Assembly (NCBI RefSeq): GCF_036416795.1
Contig: NZ_CP143867.1
Coordinates: forward strand, 1,612,001 to 1,676,000
DNA length: 64,000 nucleotides
DNA from: Bacteroides sp. MSB163
GTDB taxonomy: Bacteria; Bacteroidota; Bacteroidia; Bacteroidales; Bacteroidaceae
Direction: 5' to 3'
Below the pieces are notes generated by a model. The model was not told the DNA's origin, searched no databases, and was given only the letters and a program-made list of their open reading frames with translations. The position numbers and the translations under genes were made by a program. This document shows, piece by piece, positions 44,282-53,128 of the stretch; positions within the stretch are counted from its first letter, which is position 1; every line of letters begins with the position of its first letter.

Positions 44282-44692
44282 ATGAATCGTATCTTCCATG
44301 CCCGCATTGCTATAGGGCAATATTTGTTTTTAGTGCTGACAACGATTATCGTTATTTATTCCATGTGGATGCAGCATGCCCTCATGGCCATCCTTTTCAT
44401 GCTTTTGCTCGTCATCGCCATCGAGCGCCTCATTCATACCACGTATACGCTGACCACAGACGACAGGCTCCTCCTTTTTTACGGACGATTTTCCCGTTCG
44501 GAGGAAATATCCCTGAAAGACATTATCTCTGTGGAGCGGGCTTCGTCCATGAAAATAGGACGTTTCGCCGTGATGCGCTATGTGCTGGTGAAGTACGGAA
44601 CGAAGGGGAAATGTGCCGTGCTGCTTCCGGTGAAGGAAGATATGTTCATAAAAACCCTTACTAATCGTTTAAATGAAGTGAAGAAATACTAA
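44282..44692 (+). CDS. Membrane-anchored bacterial PH-like domain protein
   Basis: 136 residues. Two hydrophobic helices at about 9-28 (IGQYLFLVLTTIIVIYSMWM) and 31-48 are followed by a beta-rich domain (TYTLTTDDRLLLFYGRFS, SLKDIISVERASS) that resembles bacterial PH domains, ending KTLTNRLNEVKKY. The role is unknown. It lies 50 bp after the small HTH gene and 63 bp before the LytTR gene in the same orientation, so the three could be one unit. Confidence 0.65.
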   Translation: MNRIFHARIAIGQYLFLVLTTIIVIYSMWMQHALMAILFMLLLVIAIERLIHTTYTLTTDDRLLLFYGRFSRSEEISLKDIISVERASSMKIGRFAVMRYVLVKYGTKGKCAVLLPVKEDMFIKTLTNRLNEVKKY

Positions 44693-44755
44693 TTCTCTAT
44701 TCACCTGTTGCAGCCTTCGCGAGAGTCGTCCGTCTAATTTCTAAAAATAAGAGAA

Positions 44756-45529
44756 ATGATGATGAATTTGACTTGTGCTATTTTGCATGCCGACAGACAG
44801 GTGAGTGAACAACTAGAAGCGTTCATAGCCAAGACACCCTTTCTTGCTTTGTGTGGAAAGTACAGTAATCCTATTGAGGCTTTGAAGGGTTATTATGATA
44901 ATAAGGTACACCTTTACTTTGTAGGAATCGGGCAGGAAGAAACGGAGGGCATCAACGGGATGGAATTCAGTAAACTACTCTCTCCGTCCACCCGTGTCAT
45001 ATTTATTGCGGATACTCCCCAGTATGCCGCCGAGTGCTTTCGGCTGGACGCATTGGACTATCTGATATCTGAAGTCAGTTTTCCGGTTTTTTTCGAAGCA
45101 GTGAATAAGGCTTCGCGTTGGTTCAGCCTGAAAGGTGAAACGGGAATGCTGCTTACCGTTCTTCCCGAAAAGTCTCAGACGGAAACTTGCCAGACGGAAA
45201 CGCTCAAGGTGATTTATGTGAAGTCTGACAATCGGATTTTCCGCTTGGATATATCCCGGATATCCTATATCGAAGGGTTGGGTGATTATGTGAAGATTTA
45301 TAGCAAGGACGAGCCAAAGCCTGTGCTGAGCTTGTGCACGATGAAGTATATGGAAGAGAAACTGCCTTCCGATGAGTTCATACGCGTTCACCGTTCGTTT
45401 ATTATACGTAAAGACTGCATACGCGTCATAGAAAGCAGCAAGATTGCTTTGGACAAAAGAAGTATTCCTATCGGAGAGGTTTACCGGAAGAAACTGAAGA
45501 ATTATATTGCTGATTATTCTGTTCTTTAA
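44756..45529 (+). CDS. LytTR-type response regulator with degenerate receiver
   Basis: 257 residues; three adjacent ATGs (44756, 44759, 44762) are possible starts. Residues about 1-120 have the receiver fold (TCAILHADRQVSEQLEAFI) but the phosphate-accepting Asp is replaced by Gly (LYFVGIGQE), only one acidic residue remains in the first pocket, and the conserved Lys near LDYLISEVSF is Ser. Residues about 155-257 are a LytTR DNA-binding domain (RISYIEGLGDYVKIYS, FIRVHRSFIIRKD, IPIGEVYRKKLKNY), which looks normal. It is therefore probably not controlled by phosphorylation. No histidine kinase is adjacent. A repeat array follows the stop. Confidence 0.85.
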   Translation: MMMNLTCAILHADRQVSEQLEAFIAKTPFLALCGKYSNPIEALKGYYDNKVHLYFVGIGQEETEGINGMEFSKLLSPSTRVIFIADTPQYAAECFRLDALDYLISEVSFPVFFEAVNKASRWFSLKGETGMLLTVLPEKSQTETCQTETLKVIYVKSDNRIFRLDISRISYIEGLGDYVKIYSKDEPKPVLSLCTMKYMEEKLPSDEFIRVHRSFIIRKDCIRVIESSKIALDKRSIPIGEVYRKKLKNYIADYSVL

Positions 45530-45586
45530 CCTGTTGCGATGTTTGTTTCCGGAATCAGCTCACATCGGTATAGGGGTGGGAGATCT

Positions 45587-45696
45587 TCCCACTACGACTG
45601 AAGGTGTTTCCCACTACGACTGAAAGTAGTTCCCACTACGACTGAATGTAGCTCTCACTACGACTGAATGTAGTTCCCACTACGATAGAACTTAGT
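45587..45696. repeat. Five tandem 22-bp repeats (TCCCACTACGACTGAA type)
   Basis: Five consecutive 22-bp units begin at 45587, 45609, 45631, 45653 and 45675, each starting TCCCACTACGA or a close variant. Within a unit ACTAC and GTAGT are complementary, so each can fold, and the array ends with AGTGGGA complementary to the unit start. It sits between convergent genes, with no coding potential on either strand. Confidence 0.9.
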
Positions 45697-45746
45697 GGGA
45701 CACCAAGTTCTCTATCATACAGGTAGTTATGCTTGTCATATCAGCC

Positions 45747-46958
45747 TTATTTCAGCTTTGCCCGTGATATTCTTTCTCCGAACCTAAGATTCAGGTTTAT
45801 GCTAAAACGACTTTCCTGCATCAGGCTACTACGTGAATTTATCTGTTTCCGCCAAGTGGCGCCCAATGAAAGATAAGAGTAACGAATGGGAAAACTTGCC
45901 CCGGCACTGACCTCCAGATACTTCATTTTGCCACCTCTCAGATTTATATAAGAATTGCTGAAGCCTACCCCTCCCATTATTTCAGTGGACCGGGGATAGC
46001 GTGGATTTGTGGTATAAACTCCCCCGATATTCATCTTGTGCTGATTCTCATATTTCATGGAAGTGTAGGATGAAGTGTTACGGCTCCAGTCCAGGTAATT
46101 GTAGTCGGCGGTAACCACCCAACGTTCGGTAGTCATGGACACTCCGCTGCCGATGTGCATGGGCAGGTATTGTGTCCGGCTATGGTAGCTCTTGTCAAGG
46201 TTGTCGCTGGTAGAGGAATTGCTATAAGTCAGACTGTTGTCGTGGCTGATCTGAAGGGAGGGAGCAAACACTAATCCGGCCGCCCACTTCTGCCTTCCGG
46301 TAGTATTGAATTCATAATGTACTCCGAAATCGGCGTAAAAGGCGCGTTTGGAAGATTCATATTCCACAATGGCACTCTCCTGTGTTTCACTTTGGGTAAC
46401 TGTTCCTAGTATGATGCCCAGATTCACGCCTACCGACAGATTCTTGGTCAGTGCAAAGGCATTGGTAACATAACAGCGGTATAAGCCTCCCGATCCTTCA
46501 AATAACGAATAAGTATAGCTTCCGGGCATTCCTTCCACCTCTTCTTCGGTCTGGATGACGTATCCTACGCTGCTGTAGGGCGAAGCACCCACCATGGCAT
46601 ACCAGCGCGGCAACACACGGAAGCCTATGCTGAAGCGGTTGGGATTGCCCATAAAGCTGGAACTGTGATCATTCTGAAAAGAATAACGGGCATACGAAGC
46701 TGATGCACCGACATCGAATATAAAGCAGGTGCTGTCCATTCGGGTGATGGCTGCCGGGTTCAGAGTGTTCTGGAAGCCGGGCTTGTTCAGGGCGATGCCG
46801 ATATTGCCCGTTCCGGCATAGCGTCCGCCGTCGCTGGCGCTTAATTCACCTATTCCATACATGGAAGTGGGCAGGTTTGTGGTGTTTTGGGCTACGACAG
46901 AGAGGCTTGCTGCACATAAACTGCACAGCGTAAGGAGAATCTGGTGGTGATGTTTCAT
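45747..46958 (-). CDS. Outer-membrane beta-barrel protein
   Basis: 403 residues with a signal peptide ending LSVVAQ. The rest is a run of amphipathic beta strands with aromatic ends (YNYLDWSRNTSS, YLEVSAGASFPIRYSYLSLG, SRFSINLNLRFGERIS), typical of a 12-16-strand barrel. The opening TSMYGIGELSASDGGRYAGTG and NPAAITRMDS resemble FadL/PorV-like barrels. Its ATG overlaps the stop of the upstream DUF4270 gene by four bases (46955-46958), so the two are coupled. The pair probably forms a surface system with the divergent kelch and DUF4907 genes. Ligand unknown. Confidence 0.8.
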   Translation of the reverse strand: MKHHHQILLTLCSLCAASLSVVAQNTTNLPTSMYGIGELSASDGGRYAGTGNIGIALNKPGFQNTLNPAAITRMDSTCFIFDVGASASYARYSFQNDHSSSFMGNPNRFSIGFRVLPRWYAMVGASPYSSVGYVIQTEEEVEGMPGSYTYSLFEGSGGLYRCYVTNAFALTKNLSVGVNLGIILGTVTQSETQESAIVEYESSKRAFYADFGVHYEFNTTGRQKWAAGLVFAPSLQISHDNSLTYSNSSTSDNLDKSYHSRTQYLPMHIGSGVSMTTERWVVTADYNYLDWSRNTSSYTSMKYENQHKMNIGGVYTTNPRYPRSTEIMGGVGFSNSYINLRGGKMKYLEVSAGASFPIRYSYLSLGATWRKQINSRSSLMQESRFSINLNLRFGERISRAKLK

Positions 46959-48271
46959 TTCTCGTTGTATGTTTTAAATCTGATATCTAATCTGCATTGT
47001 CTCTCCCGGTCGGGGTCGTTGGCAAAGATGATCTGATTGAAGGTCGTTATCATTTCATTGTCCGGCAGACTCAGCAGCAGTTTCTGTCGTTTGATGCCCC
47101 ATGTGCCGAAGTTGTTGCGGATGAATTCGGTCACGTTGAAAGAGTAGTAGGTATCCCGTCCGAACATGTCGTCCACGCTCAGATTGCCGGTCTGTACCGT
47201 TACACCGTCGCTACCATATACATAGTCTTCCAGCACATTGTTTTCATCTGTGATGTAGAGGCGGATATCTTCCGGTAACTGGTTCAGCTTGTTATAGCTT
47301 CCGGCCTGCGGATAAAGGTAGAGGGTGGCGCTTTCTATGGAGACGATTTCTCCCGCATCCTGCAAATTGTTCAGGTAGGGGAACTCTATCTGGTTGTAGA
47401 GTCCGGTTAGTCCCTGCATATACGCATGCTTGTCCAGATCGTAGGAGTGAATAAGGTTTTCTATTCCGCTTTCCAGAGTGGCAAGGGAAGTCCCTGTCCG
47501 GTCGTGACGAATACCCGTGTAGGCATAGTCTGTATTTACGCTGAATACCAGCTCTTTTTCCGTGCGCTGGCTGGTTATCTCTTTATAATGCAGGGTGATG
47601 GTCATGGATGATTCATTCACCAGGAATCCGGTGATACATCCTCCGCTGCTTTCGGCCACGAGGGCCAGTCCGGGAAATTTTTCCTTGAACTTATCCTGGC
47701 TGTCGAAGTAGTCTTCTTCGGCTATGAGGTCTGTCAGCAGTTCTTTACCCAGTTCGTCGGGCAGACGTATCTCCAATTCTCTTTTTTGTCCGGGACGTGG
47801 AGTGAAGGTAAAACTGAGCAGAGGAGTGCTCTCGGTGGGCAACACGGTGGTGGTGTATAAATCTTCGTCATCATCCAGATAAATAGGCTGTTTCAGCCGG
47901 TATACGGAGATGCGTTGCTGTGTCAGCGTATCGCCCCAGAAGTGGCCGGAGGGCGTCATCCGCAGTACGAGTGAGTCGAAGCTATAGCTGTAGTTCTCGT
48001 TGGGCGTGAAACTGTTTGCGGAGTATTCGGCATAGTAGGTGGCAGAGGCTTCGCCCCATGACGGGTCCTTGTAATGCCCCAGCTGGCAGATGCTGTCTCC
48101 CCTGGTTTCTATGGAGTCCATAAGAATGGTGCTGATATCCACGGTGCAGGTGTCTACATATATATTGTAGAAAGAACTGTCGACCAGGCTTTTGCCCAGT
48201 TCTGAGTTTTCGTCCTGGCAGGCGCAGACGGCGGCGATCGTTATAATCAGGCTATACAATAACTTTTTCAT
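46955..48271 (-). CDS. DUF4270 family lipoprotein
   Basis: 438 residues. The lipobox is seen in ITIAAVCAC near residue 18. The domain is recognised from GKSLVDSSFYNIYVDTC, GHYKDPSWGEASATYYAEY and NYSYSFDSLVLRM, with the closing DTYYSFNVTEFIRNNFGTWG, as in DUF4270 proteins of Bacteroidetes. These are surface or periplasmic proteins of unknown biochemical role. It is translationally coupled to the beta-barrel gene downstream and divergent from the kelch lipoprotein gene. Confidence 0.85.
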   Translation of the reverse strand: MKKLLYSLIITIAAVCACQDENSELGKSLVDSSFYNIYVDTCTVDISTILMDSIETRGDSICQLGHYKDPSWGEASATYYAEYSANSFTPNENYSYSFDSLVLRMTPSGHFWGDTLTQQRISVYRLKQPIYLDDDEDLYTTTVLPTESTPLLSFTFTPRPGQKRELEIRLPDELGKELLTDLIAEEDYFDSQDKFKEKFPGLALVAESSGGCITGFLVNESSMTITLHYKEITSQRTEKELVFSVNTDYAYTGIRHDRTGTSLATLESGIENLIHSYDLDKHAYMQGLTGLYNQIEFPYLNNLQDAGEIVSIESATLYLYPQAGSYNKLNQLPEDIRLYITDENNVLEDYVYGSDGVTVQTGNLSVDDMFGRDTYYSFNVTEFIRNNFGTWGIKRQKLLLSLPDNEMITTFNQIIFANDPDRERQCRLDIRFKTYNEK

Positions 48272-48294
48272 TGTTCATAGTGTTTTTGAGCTAC

Positions 48295-48368
48295 GAGTTA
48301 CAAGCTACGAGCTACAAGTGGCTGCGCTATCATACCGAAAGGCACTTGTAGCCAGTAGCTCGTAACTC
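48295..48368. repeat. GAGCTAC-type palindromic repeat
   Basis: Arms 48295-48321 and 48342-48368 match at about 23 of 27 positions and consist of GAGCTAC/GTAGCTC-like heptamers. The same family occurs at 54539-54650. It lies in the spacer between the divergent DUF4270 and kelch genes; the remainder of this 288-bp spacer holds only the promoter at 48483. Confidence 0.75.
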
Positions 48369-48482
48369 TTAAATTCTTTCGCAAAGGAAAATGAAATCTT
48401 CCATATCTTCCTATTAAAATCGGCTATCGGGCGGGTTTTATCGGTAAAGCTATTTACCGAAAAATTAGTGCTGTTTGTCGGT

Positions 48483-48490
48483 TATATTTG
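48483..48490 (+). promoter_or_regulatory. -7 promoter element of the kelch gene
   Basis: TATATTTG matches TAnnTTTG and lies 69 bp upstream of the ATG at 48560. It argues against the in-frame ATG at 48488, which lies inside the promoter. Confidence 0.55.
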
Positions 48491-48559
48491 CTGATGAAGT
48501 GCCTGCCGCCTACTTTTGCTACCAAAAATATAGTAATCAAAATAAGTTCTGAAGAAAAA

Positions 48560-49615
48560 ATGAATCGACTATTATTTGGAATGATGCTGCTGGCGGTTGG
48601 ATGCCTGGCCGGCAGTTGTACGGACGACGATGAATACACCCAGGGTGTATGGATGAGAAGGTCGGACCTGAACGGGGTTGCACGGGGACAAGCCAGTAGT
48701 TTCACCATCGATAATAAAGGCTATCTGTGCTGCGGCTTCCGTGGGACGAACAAGACGTACCTGAAGGACCTTTGGGTGTACGACATCAACAATGATTATT
48801 GGACACAATGCGCCGATATGCCCGATGAGGCGCAAGGTCGCCACAGTGCCGCCTCGTTTGCTCTGAATGGAAAAGGATACATTAGCACTGGTGTCCAGAA
48901 AAATGAGTCTACGAACCTGGCAGATACTTGGGAGTATGATCCCAATACAGACACCTGGACGCAGAAAGATGACTTTGGCGGAGGTGCACGTTATGGCGCA
49001 CTGGCTTTTTCCATCGGAGAATATGGCTATGTGGGTACGGGTTATAATGACAACTACCTGAAAGACTTTTATCGTTTCGACCCTAATGCTGCTACCGGAC
49101 AGCAATGGACAATCGTGAATGGATTCGGTGGATATAAACGCCGGTACGGTACAGCTTTCGTTATAGATGATGTGGCTTACATCTGTTGTGGGGAGAACAA
49201 CAGTACTCTGGTAGACGATTTATGGAAGTTCGATGGTAGCGATTGGAAGCAGTTGCGCGACATTGCCGATAATGATAGCGATGAAGATTATGACGACGAT
49301 TATGCCATTACCCGTGCGGGTACCGTATCTTTCGTTATAGACGGTAGGGGATATATCGCAACAGGAACCCGTAGTGGGGTGACCAGTGATTATTGGGTAT
49401 ATGATCCGGAAGAAGATTTGTGGTATGGTGACTCTGATGATGACTATACGCCGATGACGAATGTGCATAATGTCAGTTCCGGAGGCTCATCGCGTTCCTA
49501 TGCAGTATCTTTCTCCACAGGTAAGCGGGGTTTTGTTCTGTCGGGATCTTCGGGAACCAGTTATTTTGATGATGTCTATGAGCTCTTGCCTTATGAGCAG
49601 GAAGATGTTGATTAG
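48560..49615 (+). CDS. Kelch-repeat beta-propeller lipoprotein
   Basis: 351 residues from ATG 48560, which places the lipoprotein signal at the N-terminus (GCLAGSC). Repeats of about 50 residues have the kelch pattern, with GYLCCGFRGTNKTYLKDLWV, GYISTGVQKNESTNLADTWE, GYVGTGYNDNYLKDFYRF and GYIATGTRSGVTSDYWVY. About six blades are present. An acidic run (NDSDEDYDDDY) lies in one loop and may bind cations. Related propellers include mutarotase-like NanM, but no sialic-acid genes are nearby, so a structural or binding role with the DUF4270/barrel pair is more likely. Confidence 0.85.
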   Translation: MNRLLFGMMLLAVGCLAGSCTDDDEYTQGVWMRRSDLNGVARGQASSFTIDNKGYLCCGFRGTNKTYLKDLWVYDINNDYWTQCADMPDEAQGRHSAASFALNGKGYISTGVQKNESTNLADTWEYDPNTDTWTQKDDFGGGARYGALAFSIGEYGYVGTGYNDNYLKDFYRFDPNAATGQQWTIVNGFGGYKRRYGTAFVIDDVAYICCGENNSTLVDDLWKFDGSDWKQLRDIADNDSDEDYDDDYAITRAGTVSFVIDGRGYIATGTRSGVTSDYWVYDPEEDLWYGDSDDDYTPMTNVHNVSSGGSSRSYAVSFSTGKRGFVLSGSSGTSYFDDVYELLPYEQEDVD

Positions 49616-49637
49616 TGTTTTTGCTATATAAAGATTT

Positions 49638-49982
49638 ATGAAGCTGGTGTTTATTGTGAAGATAGGTGTGCTGTCCCTTGTGGCAGTATGCCTTTCTTAT
49701 TGTTCCGGTTGTACGAATGCTGCCGGAGAGAAGTTATCCTGCCGTTCCATGCAAGTGGAAGGGGGGTATGGATATGTGGTGGTTTACGGGGCAGATACAC
49801 TGATTTATCAGCCTTATATACCTGCCATAGGCGAGAAGACGGCCTTTGCATCAGAAGAAGAAGCCTTGAAAATAGGCAGATTGGTGTGTCGCAAGTTAGC
49901 GGAGAAACAACCTCCTACCGTGAGCAGGGAGGAGATTGTTGAAAACTTACCGTCTATGCGTCTTCCGGCGGCAGATCGCTGA
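49638..49982 (+). CDS. DUF4907 family small lipoprotein
   Basis: 114 residues. The N-terminus is a lipoprotein or signal segment (LSYCSGC). The DUF4907 core is GGYGYVVVYGADTLIYQPYIPAIGE in shape, followed by the helix EEEALKIGRLVCRKLAEKQPP. Family members accompany DUF4270 and kelch proteins, which fits this neighbourhood. It lies 22 bp after the kelch gene. Its last 29 bases overlap the 3' end of the convergent gene 49954-50907. Confidence 0.8.
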   Translation: MKLVFIVKIGVLSLVAVCLSYCSGCTNAAGEKLSCRSMQVEGGYGYVVVYGADTLIYQPYIPAIGEKTAFASEEEALKIGRLVCRKLAEKQPPTVSREEIVENLPSMRLPAADR

Positions 49983-50907
49983 CTTCATGGCGTATAGGAG
50001 AACAATCATAAGGGTAATTCTTTAGCAGTTTCCCTGTAATGATTTTCTTTGTGTCACTGCCGGCTCTTGACAAGGTCATAGTGTAACTGACTTGCAAGGT
50101 CTTATAATAGACATCAGCCTGATACCTGTTTTGTTTCATGCCGACCATGTCCACCTCGAAACTAATATCTTTTAATTCACCTCTGTACATTCCTCTGTCG
50201 GTGTATTTCTGTTTTTCTTGCTCGAAGATAATTTGTCCGTCTACAATATTTCCCGGCATATCCACATAGCGGCTTTCTCCTTCGGGATTCATCCATTCCT
50301 TGGGATATTCGCCAGTATCGGTGTCGAAGTAATATTCAGTAAAAGCATTGTAGAAGGGGAAAAAAGAAGTTTTCTTTATTTCTTCTCCGCTACCGGTTCT
50401 GTCTATCCAGGTGATTCCCCAAGGCTTTGTTCCGGCTTCTCTTACTCCATCAAATTCATCCAGGGAGTAAGTGATGGATTCTATCTGATAGTAATTGGTG
50501 CATATTTTCTGCCGGATGAATATTTGTTCTGAGTAAAGTCCTTGTTCGCTACTCAGTTTGAGAATCAATCTGCGCTCTTCCCCTGCAAAGTTGTCATTCA
50601 GTTGTATAGTCAGGGATTTTGCCTTGTCGCGGGTGATGCTGCCCCAATGGAAGCGTACGGTACCTATACCCTCCAGTTTCAAGGGATACCCGTTCTCATC
50701 TGTCATGATGCCTCCATCCGGGTACATAACGGAAGCCACAATCCAATTGGTTCTGGTCATCGGGATTTCTATGGAGCTTGCATCGCCTTCGACAGTAAAT
50801 TCTTCTGTAGAAGAGAAACGTTCATCATTTGCATTATCACAGGCTGTTCCACCGAAAAGGATGACAATGGAGAATATTAGCGCTTGGAGTACGTTTGTTC
50901 GTTTCAT
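49954..50907 (-). CDS. BACON-like lipoprotein of unknown function
   Basis: 317 residues, lipobox FGGTAC near residue 23. Residues about 35-135 look like a BACON-type beta-sandwich (FTVEGDASSIEIPMTRTNW, RRLILKLSSEQGLYSEQIF). The second half (YQIESITYSLDEFDGVREAG onward) is beta-rich with many Tyr and Glu residues and no recognised domain. Such proteins are usually surface-exposed glycan- or mucin-binding factors. The gene is convergent with DUF4907, overlapping by 29 bases. A TACCTTTG -7 element is at 50983-50976. Confidence 0.7.
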   Translation of the reverse strand: MKRTNVLQALIFSIVILFGGTACDNANDERFSSTEEFTVEGDASSIEIPMTRTNWIVASVMYPDGGIMTDENGYPLKLEGIGTVRFHWGSITRDKAKSLTIQLNDNFAGEERRLILKLSSEQGLYSEQIFIRQKICTNYYQIESITYSLDEFDGVREAGTKPWGITWIDRTGSGEEIKKTSFFPFYNAFTEYYFDTDTGEYPKEWMNPEGESRYVDMPGNIVDGQIIFEQEKQKYTDRGMYRGELKDISFEVDMVGMKQNRYQADVYYKTLQVSYTMTLSRAGSDTKKIITGKLLKNYPYDCSPIRHEVSDLPPEDA

Positions 50908-50975
50908 GTATCTTTAGTTTCGTTCGTTTAAATAGCTTTTGTTTATAGACGTATTTTATTGGAAAATACTGCAAA

Positions 50976-50983
50976 CAAAGGTA
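50976..50983 (-). promoter_or_regulatory. -7 promoter element of the BACON-like lipoprotein gene
   Basis: Minus-strand TACCTTTG lies 68 bp upstream of the start codon at 50907. Confidence 0.5.
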
Positions 50984-51078
50984 TGTTTTTTTAGTAAGAA
51001 AAAGATAGGAGAGGATGCTTTTTGTAGAATATTAGTTGTACCTTGTAGGTCTTTAAATCAACAAAATACATATAGAGC

Positions 51079-51645
51079 ATAGAAAACAATTTACAAGTTA
51101 TCAGAGAATAGGAAATAGAAGCATGCCTAATAGAACTGAGAGGACAAAAAGTACTGTTGGATAGAGATGTGGTAACGCTGTACGGAGTAGAAACGAAGCG
51201 GGTGAATGAAGCGGTGAGAAATAATCCGGATAAGTTCCCGGAAGGGTATCTTGTTTCTTTGCAAGTGTCTGAGAAACAGGAACTGGTCGAAAATTTCGAC
51301 CGGTTCAAAACATTAAAGCATGCTACAATGGAACCTAAAGCTTTCACCGAAAAAGGACTTTATATGCTTGCCACCGTTTTGAAAAGTCCCCGGGCTACGG
51401 CTATGACTCTTGCCATTATAGAATCTTTTGCCCATTTAAGAGAACTTTCCCGCAATCTAAATATCTTGTCAACAGAAACAGATGAAGGTAAACAGAAAAC
51501 ATTGACCCAACGCAGCAGTGAGTTACTTCACGAATTATTGTCTGTAGAAGAGAAAGGGGATATAACAGAAACCGAATCTTCGATAGAGCTGAATTTATAT
51601 GCCTTAAAGATGAAGCGTACGGTGAAAAAGACAAAGAAAGGATAA
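51079..51645 (+). pseudogene. ORF6N-domain gene, start codon lost and early stop
   Basis: Translating from 51079 gives IENNLQVIRE, stop, EIEACLIELRGQKVLLDRD, then an uninterrupted frame to 51645 with GVETKRVNEAVRNN and FTEKGLYMLATVLKSPRAT. This is the ORF6N DNA-binding domain found in phage and Bacteroides proteins, which normally begins M-x-N-N-L-Q-V-I. Here the start is ATA (51079-51081) and codon 11 is TAG (51109-51111). The remaining frame could be translated from TTG 51157, but that would lack the first strand of the domain. It is probably a recently inactivated gene. The C-terminal basic tail (KMKRTVKKTKKG) is typical. Confidence 0.75.
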
Positions 51646-51716
51646 TTCTTTTGTGCAGATAAGAGAGGTTTTTATTAACTTGCAGGCAGTTTACAAGTAT
51701 ATTAATAAATAAGACT

Positions 51717-53075
51717 ATGAAATACCAAGTTGCCATTATCGGTGGAGGTCCTGCTGGATATACTGCTGCCGAAACAGCCGGAAAAGCCGGTTTGAGTGTA
51801 GTGTTGTTCGAGAAACAGAATTTGGGTGGAGTCTGCCTCAATGAAGGCTGTATCCCTACCAAGACCTTGTTGTATTCGGCAAAGACGTATGATGCTGCGC
51901 GTCATGCTTCCAAATATGCGGTGAATGTTTCCGAAGTCTCATTTGACTTGCCGAAGATTATTGCCCGCAAACAGAAGGTAGTGCGCAAGCTGGTGCTGGG
52001 CGTTAAAGGCAAACTGACGGCACACGGTGTAAATATCGTGCAGGGAGAGGCTACTATCATTGACAAGAATACCGTGCAGTGTGGTGGCGAAACTTATGAA
52101 TGTGAAAACCTGATTCTTTGTACGGGTTCGGAAACCTTTGTTCCGCCTATTCCCGGTGTGGATACCGTACCTTTCTGGACGCATCGCGACGCTTTGGATA
52201 ATAAGGAGCTTCCCGCGTCACTTGCCATTATCGGTGGTGGAGTGATTGGCATCGAGTTTGCTTCTTTCTTCAATAGTCTGGGCGTGCAGGTCACTGTGAT
52301 AGAGATGCTTGATGAAATTTTGGGCGGCATGGATAAGGAGCTTTCCGCTATGTTGCGTGCAGAGTATGCCAAACGTGGAATTAAGTTTATGCTTAGCACA
52401 AAAGTGGTATCTATTACTGAGGCTTCTTCCGATGATGGGAAACCACAGGTACAGGTGAATTATGAGAATGCGGAAGGTGCAGGTGCTGTATTGGCTGATA
52501 GATTATTGATGAGCGTAGGCCGTCGTCCGGTGATAAAAGGATTCGGACTCGAAAACCTGGACTTACGAAGGACTGAACGGGGAAATATCTGTGTGAACGA
52601 ATGTATGCAGGCCTCTGTTCCGGGCATATATGTATGTGGTGATCTGACGGGTTTCTCTTTGCTGGCACATACAGCCGTGCGTGAGGCGGAAGTAGCCGTA
52701 CATACCATACTTGGCCAGAAGGATGCTATGAGCTATTGGGCTATTCCCGGGGTGGTATATACCAATCCGGAGATTGCCGGTGTGGGGCAAACGGAAGAGG
52801 TTCTGCAACTAAAAGGTATCAACTATCGGGTTGTAAAGCTTCCAATGGCCTACTCAGGGCGTTTCGTTGCTGAAAATGAAGGTGTGAATGGAGTTTGCAA
52901 ACTTCTGATTGCGGATGATGAAACGATAGTGGGGGCGCATGTATTGGGCAATCCGGCTTCTGAAATCATCACTTTGGCAGGTATGGCCATCGAGTTGAAA
53001 CTGACTACTACGGAATGGAAGAAAATCATTTTCCCCCATCCTACGGTTTCTGAAATCTTTAAGGAAGCATTATGA
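51717..53075 (+). CDS. lpdA: Dihydrolipoyl dehydrogenase (E3)
   Basis: 452 residues. The FAD-binding fold YQVAIIGGGPAGYTAAETAG, redox disulfide GGVCLNEGCIPTK (Cys 40 and Cys 45), NAD-binding IIGGGVIGIEFASFF and the dimer-interface pair in FPHPTVSEIFKEAL (catalytic His-x4-Glu) are all intact. It reoxidises dihydrolipoamide of 2-oxoacid dehydrogenase or glycine-cleavage complexes with NAD. No other subunits are adjacent. The gap to dacB is 53 bp, so co-transcription is possible. Confidence 0.95.
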   Translation: MKYQVAIIGGGPAGYTAAETAGKAGLSVVLFEKQNLGGVCLNEGCIPTKTLLYSAKTYDAARHASKYAVNVSEVSFDLPKIIARKQKVVRKLVLGVKGKLTAHGVNIVQGEATIIDKNTVQCGGETYECENLILCTGSETFVPPIPGVDTVPFWTHRDALDNKELPASLAIIGGGVIGIEFASFFNSLGVQVTVIEMLDEILGGMDKELSAMLRAEYAKRGIKFMLSTKVVSITEASSDDGKPQVQVNYENAEGAGAVLADRLLMSVGRRPVIKGFGLENLDLRRTERGNICVNECMQASVPGIYVCGDLTGFSLLAHTAVREAEVAVHTILGQKDAMSYWAIPGVVYTNPEIAGVGQTEEVLQLKGINYRVVKLPMAYSGRFVAENEGVNGVCKLLIADDETIVGAHVLGNPASEIITLAGMAIELKLTTTEWKKIIFPHPTVSEIFKEAL

Positions 53076-53128
53076 TAATCACAATCGCTTCTTAGCACTT
53101 TTCAGGACTCATATAAAATATTAGAACG

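Noticed and set aside
45587..45696. CRISPR array
   Set aside because: Units are directly tandem with no spacers; ordinary tandem repeat.
48560..49615. N-acetylneuraminate epimerase (NanM)
   Set aside because: Kelch repeats alone suggested it, but there are no sialic-acid genes nearby and the DUF4270/DUF4907 context favours an envelope role.
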